NCBI RefSeq assembly: GCF_000471905.2 | Contig: NW_006494931.1 | Location: 3,121,060-3,185,059 of the forward strand | DNA from: Amborella trichopoda | Taxonomy: Eukaryota; Streptophyta; Magnoliopsida; Amborellales; Amborellaceae | Length of the DNA stretch: 64,000 bases | Direction: 5' to 3' | The notes under the pieces: generated by a model | What the model was told of the DNA's origin: nothing | Seen by the model: the letters and a program-made list of their open reading frames with translations, nothing else | Database searches by the model: none | Translations under genes and position numbers: made by a program | Part shown: positions 57,364 through 64,000 of the stretch, one piece after another | Numbering within the stretch: position 1 is the stretch's first letter | How the letters are laid out: the number at the start of each line of letters is the position of its first letter

Positions 57364-57642
57364 TTGGGGTTCATGGGAGCTAGTTTACGAATATGTCAAG
57401 ATAAGTGTGAGTGGTTCAAGTATCGAGGCAGTTTGTCTAGAGTACTTTGGTCTTCCATAACTTCTTCGATCGGGATTAGGGTGTCTTCAATATCCTTTGA
57501 ACATATTTATCGAGATGCCAATCAACATATTTATCGACATACCAATAACGTTGCAAATGGTTTAGCCAAGCGGGGTGCAAGTTTGGAGTCTCTTTTAGTT
57601 TCTGAAGACATTGTTGATGTTTGTGATATATGTGATCAATAA
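57364..57642 (+). pseudogene. LINE RNase H tail fragment
   Basis: The frame contains SFEHIYRDANQ and NNVANGLAKRGASLE, resembling the C-terminal strand and helix of the RNase H domain that ends plant L1-type LINE polyproteins. A short in-frame duplication makes HIYRDANQ and HIYRHTNN adjacent. The frame stops at 57642. The preceding catalytic strands are not recognisable. Confidence 0.6.
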
Positions 57643-57940
57643 AATTTAATAATATTGTCTATCCTCGACATGGGATAAAAATTTTATAAGATGATTTTGT
57701 TACTTATCCAGGAAAAACAAAAGGTTTGGAATCTTCTTCAATGTAATTTCACTAAAAACGCTCAAAAGTATATTGACATTGAAGTACTACCCCATGTGTA
57801 GAATTGTCTCTATCGAATTTGGAGGTATAGGCGCTCGTATCTTTACAAACAAAGCACCGTGGTGAGCTGGCATCAGAAGCATATTTATTATAAATGAGTT
57901 TTGTTACTTACTAATAAAACTCGTTTCTAATAAGGGTGCA

Positions 57941-58384
57941 GTTGGCATACGGATGCATCCCTAGCTGTAGAGGTAATGTGCACTTTCAAATTTTATCATA
58001 GCTGTAGAGGTAATGTGCACTTTCAAATTTTATCATGATATATAATTTTGATGTATAGTGTTTTTAGGATTATCTCAAAATCTATTTGTATATCTAATTA
58101 TAAAATTTAAATTTCAAAAATAGTTAAAATCAATTAGATCTATAAACATATGACAATCTTGAAAATGGACGGTGTAAATAATATACTGTAAAATACACTA
58201 TTTTTGAGACTTAAAATCTTTTTATTTTTTATGATCATACATCTCGATGTGGAGATGATTAATCAAAGAGTTTTTCAACATTAAAACCACCTTTTCCGAT
58301 GGATTTTTGAGATGCATCCGTAGTTCTACATCATAAGGTTGCATCCGTAGTTCTACATCATAAGGTTGCATCCTATATAAACTT
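57941..58384 (-). mobile_element. MITE family 1, copy G, with two internal duplications
   Basis: It starts GTTGGCATACGGATGCATCC and ends GCATCCTATATAAAC. It has the family core in reverse order. A perfect 37-bp tandem duplication lies at 57963-58036 and a 27-bp one at 58314-58367, both near the termini. Closest to copies D and H. Confidence 0.8.
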
Positions 58385-59037
58385 TTTCTTTATAACAAAT
58401 ATGATATAAAATGAAAATTTAAGCATTTTTTGCCATTTATGTGTCTATTTGTAAAATATTGTGTATTTTCAAAGGGCCAAAAGATTCAAGCAAACTTTTG
58501 GAGGGGTCGCCTTTATTCTTGGCACCCTCCATTAATGGCATGCTTCTATTCATATCAACCATTCTTTAATCTTATATTTTACACTAAAAAAGGAATCACT
58601 TAATCACCCCAATCCCTCTCAACCACACGATAAAGCATCCAAGCCCAAGCATTCTTTCTTCATTTACATCTCTAACACATCAACAAACAAACAAAAACGA
58701 AGAGAAAAAAGGGATTAAGGGCTTAGGAACCTCTTTTACTCCCTCTCTCTTAAAAAGCAACTCTTGTTCTTTGTGCTGTACAAATAAATAAGGCCAACCC
58801 AAATCGAATCCGGATTTCCTAAAAAAATAAGACTCCCATAATCCCATTTAATTATTAACAAATTTCTAGTCTTCCAGAATCTGGCCAAAACCGCGGAACA
58901 ATCGATTCCACACCCTAAACCACCATTTCCAAAGACCCTTTCTCTTTTGACGAAAACCACCGTTTCCTCATATGGGAAAACCGCCTTTAACCTTTGCGGC
59001 TGTTGAAACCACCTATGTCTGGAACCCCGGTTTCTTC
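58385..59037. other. 3' flank of the ATL gene
   Basis: AT-rich DNA downstream of the ATL stop codon. AATAAA-like motifs occur on the minus strand (for example TTTATT at 58787), so the 3' UTR probably lies here. The frame 58736-59224 is antisense or out of frame with respect to ATL. Confidence 0.5.
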
Positions 59038-60231
59038 CTATGGCTCCGCTCGAACCGGCAGCGCCGCTTCCTTCGTCTCGCCTATACGCAGATACGAAGG
59101 CAATGATTGGGCCTGGGAATTTGATCTGGACTGCTCGGCCCCGTCCCTCGGCGGGCCGAATGATAAGGCTCTGGAGAGGAACGGTGGCGTCATCGAAAAC
59201 GTCCACCGTTCGGAGAAGCTCCATCCCCCTCCTCTGCTACTACCTTCCCCAGGTTTGTTTCTCCTCAAACTCCTACCCCCTCTGCTACTTCCTTCTCCAA
59301 TTCTACGACCGCCATGAGAGCTCCCTGCAACTGATCCGCTCTCGGTTGGGAACGCCACACAGCTTATGGTTCTGTTGAGCTTCCCTTTCACTATTTGTTT
59401 CCTCACATTTTCAGGCAATCTCAGAGTGTGTCGCTCGTACCGATCAGGCCCCACGGGCGAGTGACCTGTTGAATGAGACCTCTGAAATTTGTTAGATCTC
59501 GGAAATTTCATGGTCAGGAAGCGATTCAGACGCTTCGGTGGCCGGTTCTGTTGGGGTTCAGGTGCGCTTGGGGCCGGCGGATCGATAGTGATGGTGATCT
59601 CTTCGACCACAGGGATTTCATCTTCGGGCGGTGGGTTTGGATCTTCTGCAGCGTCGGGTGAATTTTCAGGCAATTTTGTATCAGGGGGAGGAGGAACAGT
59701 GAGGTTTGCTCGACAGAGAGGGCAAGTAACATGAGAAGCGAGCCACTCGTCGATGCACTCAGGATGAAAAACATGGCTGCAATTCGGTATCAATCGAAGG
59801 GACTCATCGTCTTCGAATTCACTTAAGCAGACCGCACACTCGAGAGTGCCTTTTCCGATCTTCAGGCCCTTTACGACCGAGTAAACCAGAGTAGGAAAGG
59901 TCTCGATAATGGCAGGGTCCAGGCCCCGGCTGCGGCGCGAACGCCCGCCACCAACGTTGCGCTGGCCGGTCCATGGCGCGACGGTGGAATCGTCACCGGT
60001 GCACTGGCGGATGTAAAGACTGAAAAAGGCCATGAAGAAGAAAGCGCTAATAAGGACCACCACGATAACGGCCATGGAGGGACTGAACTTTCCATTGAAC
60101 CCATAGGGGTCACTGGGGGGCGGGTTTGGGAACCCTGGTGGTGTGGGCAGCGGGCCATCGTCGGCCACGGCTCGAGCCAACAAGAGAGCGAGGGCTAGGG
60201 TTGTAATCGTCATGGTGTGAGAGAGACTCAT
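59038..60231 (-). CDS. ATL-family RING-H2 E3 ubiquitin ligase (ATL6/ATL31-like)
   Basis: A 397-residue intronless protein, counted from [11 protein letters not shown]. Order: signal peptide/hydrophobic start (about 1-23), a Pro-rich extracytoplasmic stretch, one transmembrane helix ([20 protein letters not shown], about 54-73), a basic segment, the ATL hallmark GLD (103-105), then a RING-H2 at about 132-173 with ligands C132, C135, C151, H153, H156, C159, C170, C173 ([30 protein letters not shown]). A Ser/Arg-rich tail with GEGSSRGG repeats follows. ATL proteins are membrane-anchored E3 ligases that pass ubiquitin from E2 to substrate; ATL6/ATL31 act in carbon/nitrogen and defence responses. 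An upstream in-frame ATG at 60282 adds 17 residues, but the hydrophobic start favours 60231. Length and intronless structure fit the family. It is the only intact gene in the window. Confidence 0.95.
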   Translation of the reverse strand: MSLSHTMTITTLALALLLARAVADDGPLPTPPGFPNPPPSDPYGFNGKFSPSMAVIVVVLISAFFFMAFFSLYIRQCTGDDSTVAPWTGQRNVGGGRSRRSRGLDPAIIETFPTLVYSVVKGLKIGKGTLECAVCLSEFEDDESLRLIPNCSHVFHPECIDEWLASHVTCPLCRANLTVPPPPDTKLPENSPDAAEDPNPPPEDEIPVVEEITITIDPPAPSAPEPQQNRPPKRLNRFLTMKFPRSNKFQRSHSTGHSPVGPDRYERHTLRLPENVRKQIVKGKLNRTISCVAFPTESGSVAGSSHGGRRIGEGSSRGGRSLRRNKPGEGSSRGGGWSFSERWTFSMTPPFLSRALSFGPPRDGAEQSRSNSQAQSLPSYLRIGETKEAALPVRAEP

Positions 60232-60480
60232 TTTTCTCTCTGAAAATGTAATGTGATGCAGTGGCAGTGGAGGGGAGCGCATTTAAATGACGGTGCAGGA
60301 GGAGAGAGAGGGGGAGCCTGGGGGATTTCTAGAGAGAGAGTAGAGTCGTGCGGCGATGAGAGAAAAAGCGAAAATTAGGGTGTTTCTTCTCGACTGGCGT
60401 GGCCGTCAAGTTAGACGGAGGTGGAGTTACGACTCTAGATTCGGGCTCTGTTATTGCCTAACGGCCGCTTAGATGACGCA
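60232..60480 (-). promoter_or_regulatory. ATL 5' leader and upstream region
   Basis: A GA-rich stretch on the plus strand (GGAGAGAGAGGGGGAG at 60300-60316, AGAGAGAGAGTAGAG at 60332-60346) becomes a CT-rich leader on the gene strand, common in plant 5' UTRs. A possible TATA motif is ATTTAAATG near 60281-60289. Start and promoter are not defined. Confidence 0.4.
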
Positions 60481-60978
60481 ATGGCATTCCTCATCTCTTT
60501 ATGCGAAGTTCCATTCACCTGCCTTCCCTCTTTACTCTCTAGATTGCATTGTGAATATTGGTTTTGCTATTCGGACGAATATTTGTTTTTCCTTTTTCGA
60601 CTACTGAATTTTCGCTTCTTCAAATAAGGAAAAGTACCATTTCAAAATTGCAGTGAATGGCACACCAACAATTTAGGGCTCGCATAAGGCCCAGCCAAGC
60701 CCTAACCTGGTTAAAGAGGCTTCTCCTAGGCCCAACTCTAGATCTATTATGGCCGGTGGGCTAAAAAATTAAAAAAATAAGCTTTTTTAAATTTAAAAAA
60801 AAAAAAAGCCAAACATGGCCAAATTGGTTGACTTTGGCCCAAGCACCACCCTTAAGCTATGGCATTCTGTAGCCCAAGAAGCTTGGGTGGCCAGGATAGG
60901 CCAAAGCACCATGCCCATGTCCACATGTAACAACATGTTGTACAAAATACTTTTTTATATAGGGCTACTTATTGTTAG
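60481..60978. other. intergenic, no gene seen
   Basis: A GGCCCAGCCAAGCCC-type stretch at 60685-60760 may be a decayed transposon end; no protein. Confidence 0.5.
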
Positions 60979-61203
60979 GTATACAATAATGTCATTTGTT
61001 TTTTATACAAGATGATCATAATTAATTTTGATCATTGGATGTAAAAACAAAGTGGTTAAATTTGTTCTATTGACCGAGCTCAAATTTAAATAAAAATAAA
61101 AAATTTAAACGTTATGATACACTAAAGCTATCAAATTTCACATCAAAAAATTATAAGTAATTATGATATTTTTGTATCAAAAGTAAATAATGTCGTTGTT
61201 TAC
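60979..61203. mobile_element. MITE family 2, full copy
   Basis: Left end GTATACAATAATGTCATT, right end in reverse complement GTAAACAACGACATTATT. The internal phrases GATCATTGGATGTAAAA and TCTATTGACCGAGCTCAAAT match 38809-39030 with the same spacing. 225 bp. Confidence 0.8.
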
Positions 61204-62575
61204 TTGGATATTAAAAAAAACAAAGAAATTCAAAGTCCACTTGTTAGGGATTGAACGATTGAAAGCTTCGACTGAGTGACGTGTGGTATTGTCTTTGAAA
61301 GTTCCAACCTCTAAAATATGATGGGAATGGCACTCGTAAGTTTCTCTTCATTGATAAGCGAATGATCGTTGATGATGTTATAATAATATGTTTCTCATCC
61401 ATTCAAGAGAAAGCGTTGCGGATGGCTTCTTGAGTTTCTTTGCTTTGGTTCCGACTCCCGATTGTGAATGTTTGAAATGAAGGAAAAGGACAAAATTCCT
61501 TCTCTTGAACGAGGGAAAGCCAAGGTTATTATTGTCCCATGTAGAAGAGATCGATGCGTCTGCCTCCACTGCCGGACGAGCTTTGAGAAGCAATCGTGAC
61601 CGTTCAGTGTTCAAATCCTGCACCCTCATCTTTAGACTCGAAATTCTTTCCTTTTAGAAGGCATGCTGTGGGCCAGCTGGACTGCCACGTGTACCGCATC
61701 CGGGTTCGGTCCATGCCCCACTCCAGACGGCGCCGTCGCGCCATTCACCGGGAGGGAATATTTGCCGACCGATTGCAATGTTGCCGTGTCTGAACCGCGA
61801 AGTCCTCGTGAAAAGAATTTATAGCCATAACGTTTGTGTTCCCTCGGAGTATACTATTTGTATACTCCCTCCAGAAAATCACATTATGGAATAAGCTCAA
61901 GATCCCAAAATTTTGGAGATATTACCTCTTCAATTCATAGATTAACCACAATAATATTTTTTTTTTTTTCCAAATCGACTTCATGTGCATGGAGAATAAT
62001 ATATCAAGATTGAATAGAGGTTGTCCAACTCTTTGAGGGTGAAATCTAATTGTTAGACATCTCAACACCCCTTTTGGTTTTTTTTTCAAAAATATACTTA
62101 TCTAATGATTCTTAGTGGCAAGAGCCTAGCATCTATACCATTCTAAATAAAAATGGAGACCACACTCAGATTGTGGAGCAACAAATTCCAAAGATGCAAA
62201 TTTCTTTCTTTACAAGGTTACATAGAAATGGAACTTGACATGTAGTACCATAAAATAAAAGCAAATGTTTCTATGAGACCCCAACAACAGATAAGTTATA
62301 TGTGACCTAAGTTTTTAGCTGTCGATCGATCTGAATACTACGATTGTTCATACTCCAATGTCACACCAAACACTATTTTATTTTTCACCTTTTCTCTACA
62401 AAATATTTTTGGATGAAATTTTGGGTATCCCATCATAAAATTAGGGCAAGCTTGTAAAAAAAATATTTTCTATAAAAATAAATAACCAAAATGCTCCGAA
62501 AATTTTCATAGGTATTCTGGTAATTATGTATCATAAAAATATTTTATTATTATATATAGGGTGCAGTTTGCATAA
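61204..62575. other. 1.4 kb without a recognised gene
   Basis: Frames 61378-61629 (minus) and 61596-61793 (plus) are short and unrecognised; a GC-richer patch lies at 61660-61760. No repeat boundaries seen. Confidence 0.5.
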
Positions 62576-62930
62576 GGACGCATCCGTAGGTGTAGAGGTA
62601 AGGTGCACCTTCAAATTTTATCATGGTATATAATTTTGATGTAAAATGTTTTTAAGGTTATCTCAAAATCTATTTTTATATCTAATTATAAAATTTTAAG
62701 TTTCAAAAATGGTTAAAATAATGTAGATCTATAAACATATGAAAATCTTAAAATTGGACGGTGGACGGTAAAGATAATATGTTGTAAAATGTATTATTTT
62801 TTAGACTTAAAATCGTTTTATTTTTTATAGTCATACATCTCGATATCGAGATGATCAATCAAAGAGCTTTTCAACATTAAAACTACCCGATGGATTTTTT
62901 AGGGGCATCGGCAGCAGTTCTACATTAACA
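62576..62930 (-). mobile_element. MITE family 1, copy H
   Basis: It starts GTTTGCATAAGGACGCATCC and shares ACCTTCAAATTTTATCATGG and the CATACATCTCGATATCGAGA box with copy G. The right end is worn (GCAGTTCTACATTAACAATGG) and lacks the TATATAAAC terminus. Confidence 0.75.
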
Positions 62931-63023
62931 ATGGATCCGATATGAATAAGGTCCCCCGATATTTTTGAGGGGCAACCACAGTTTTACATGAACAATAGAT
63001 CCGGTATGAATAAGATCTGACTA

Positions 63024-63165
63024 AACCCAAACACGGGACTGGTACCGAGATCCACAACCCAAACACGGGACTGGTACCGGGGAGCCACAACCCAAACACC
63101 AAACACGGGACTGGTACCGGGGAGCCACAACCCAAACACGGGACTGGTACCGGGAGCCACCAAGA
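63024..63165 (-). repeat. 33-34 bp minisatellite
   Basis: Four units carrying CCAAACACGGGACTGGTACC plus GGGGAGCCACAA, one with an extra CCAAACA. On the minus strand it gives a Val/Pro/Cys-rich frame that is not a gene. Confidence 0.9.
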
Positions 63166-63540
63166 CAAACTGCTTCAGGTTTTTTTTATTTTAAACTCCT
63201 CAACTAAGGTTTTTGATTTTAAACTTCCCAACTACACGGCTCGTCCAAATACCGGATCCGAACCCGGACCCAGTACGAATAAAACGCAACTGAACGCAGA
63301 ACAAATATAATTAGAACACAACACACAGGAGCCATTCCAGAACCAGAACTCGAATCCGGTCCAAAAACCACAACCCGACAAACCAGTTTAAGGTATTCGA
63401 TTTCAAGCTCCCCACAAGACAAAGTGATCCAACGATCTAGACCCTTATCTCCAACCGGATACAGTATCAATCCCCCCGCCCACCCCCTTTATAGTGGTTA
63501 CACCCACTTCAATTTATTAATTTCTTTGATGTGGGATAGA
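63166..63540. other. intergenic, no gene seen
   Basis: CCGGAT/ACCGG-rich phrases (63251-63275, 63350-63380); no protein recognised. Confidence 0.45.
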
Positions 63541-63544
63541 TCTA

Positions 63545-63900
63545 AGCCAAGCATTCTCTCCCTCTAGATTTTCTTTGGGTGTAATAAAAATAAAATTTTT
63601 TAAAAGAGGGAACCATCCCACCCTCGCTGGCCGACTGAAAGTCTCATTTCCAAGAGAAAACCACCCACGCATTCTCTCTCTCTAGAATTTCTTTGGGTGC
63701 AATAAAATTTTTTAAAAGAGAGAACCATCCCACCCACGTTGGCTGACTGACTGACAAAACCTAATTTCCAAGAAAAAAAACCACCTATACATTGTCACTC
63801 TCTCTCTAGAATTTCTTTGGGTGCATTAATATTTTTTGATAGTGGGAACCATCCCACCCATGGGTTAAAAAGAATCATTTCCAAAAAAAGAAAAAATCAT
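63545..63900 (+). repeat. Degenerate tandem repeat of about 115 bp
   Basis: Three units, each with CTAGAATTTCTTTGGGTG (or a close variant) followed by an A/T-rich stretch, GAACCATCCCACCC and ATTTCCAAGA. They start near 63550, 63670 and 63793. Confidence 0.85.
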
Positions 63901-64000
63901 CATTTCCAAGAGTTCAAGGGACTGTAACCTCTCTCTCTTGTAGGGTTCCCAAGAATTTTATAGAGTTACCAGGAGGGCTGTGAACTCCACACGTAGGTCT

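Noticed and set aside
58736..59734. Frames of 162, 107, 112 and 81 codons over the ATL gene
   Set aside because: They are antisense or alternate-frame shadows of the RING-H2 gene, caused by its higher GC content.
63024..63165. Regularly spaced repeats that could suggest a CRISPR array
   Set aside because: The units abut each other without unique spacers and the window is a plant nuclear genome; this is a minisatellite.

Overview
This window reads as AT-rich intergenic DNA from a flowering-plant nuclear genome. It carries one clearly intact protein gene: a single-exon ATL-type RING-H2 ubiquitin ligase on the minus strand at 59038-60231. Almost everything else is transposable-element debris, MITEs, simple repeats and endogenous pararetrovirus (EPRV) sequence. 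The plant assignment rests on the ATL gene, the Copia and plant-RTE relics, the hAT and Mutator MITEs, and the florendovirus-like Caulimoviridae copies. I cannot name the species. Two 20-N gaps (3329-3348 and 27066-27085) show that this is an assembled scaffold.

Left third (1-26 kb). There are three non-autonomous hAT elements with 8-bp target duplications: 690-2402 (perfect duplication), 6183-7106 (inside a decayed RTE-type LINE at about 5085-7710) and 12278-12808 (perfect). Two Mutator-type foldback MITEs have 9-bp duplications: 14567-15012 and 18913-19433 (the second perfect). A Copia LTR with a gag-pre-integrase relic lies at 10755-11745. The first exon of a dead 2-oxoglutarate dioxygenase lies at 15100-15392. 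A roughly 370-bp MITE family (family 1) occurs at least eight times across the window, and a second family of about 225 bp (family 2) at least three times.

Middle (27-52 kb) holds three copies of a florendovirus-like pararetrovirus. Copies 1 and 2 (27214-38401, plus strand) lie head to tail. Copy 1 runs through movement protein, coat protein with zinc knuckle, aspartic protease, reverse transcriptase, RNase H, a second ORF and the intergenic promoter region, directly into the tRNA-Met primer site and leader of truncated copy 2. Copy 3 (44.6-51.8 kb, minus strand) belongs to a clearly different lineage. Copy 1 and copy 3 each abut an inverted piece of their own leader. All coding regions are broken by stops and frameshifts. 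Copies 1 and 2 share a premature TGA and a one-base deletion, so they descend from a common ancestor that was already defective. Between the loci lie a minus-strand Copia RT-RNase H end with its LTR, a Copia gag fragment, and tandem repeats.

Right part (52-64 kb): AT-rich DNA, two single hAT-like termini, a LINE RNase H tail, further family 1 and 2 MITEs, the ATL gene with a GA-rich leader, and two minisatellites at the far right. I found no prokaryote-type system, no CRISPR array and no convincing tRNA or rRNA gene. The best candidates for something new are the rearranged tandem EPRV locus with its conserved leader signals, the conserved second ORF of unknown function, and the MITE families.
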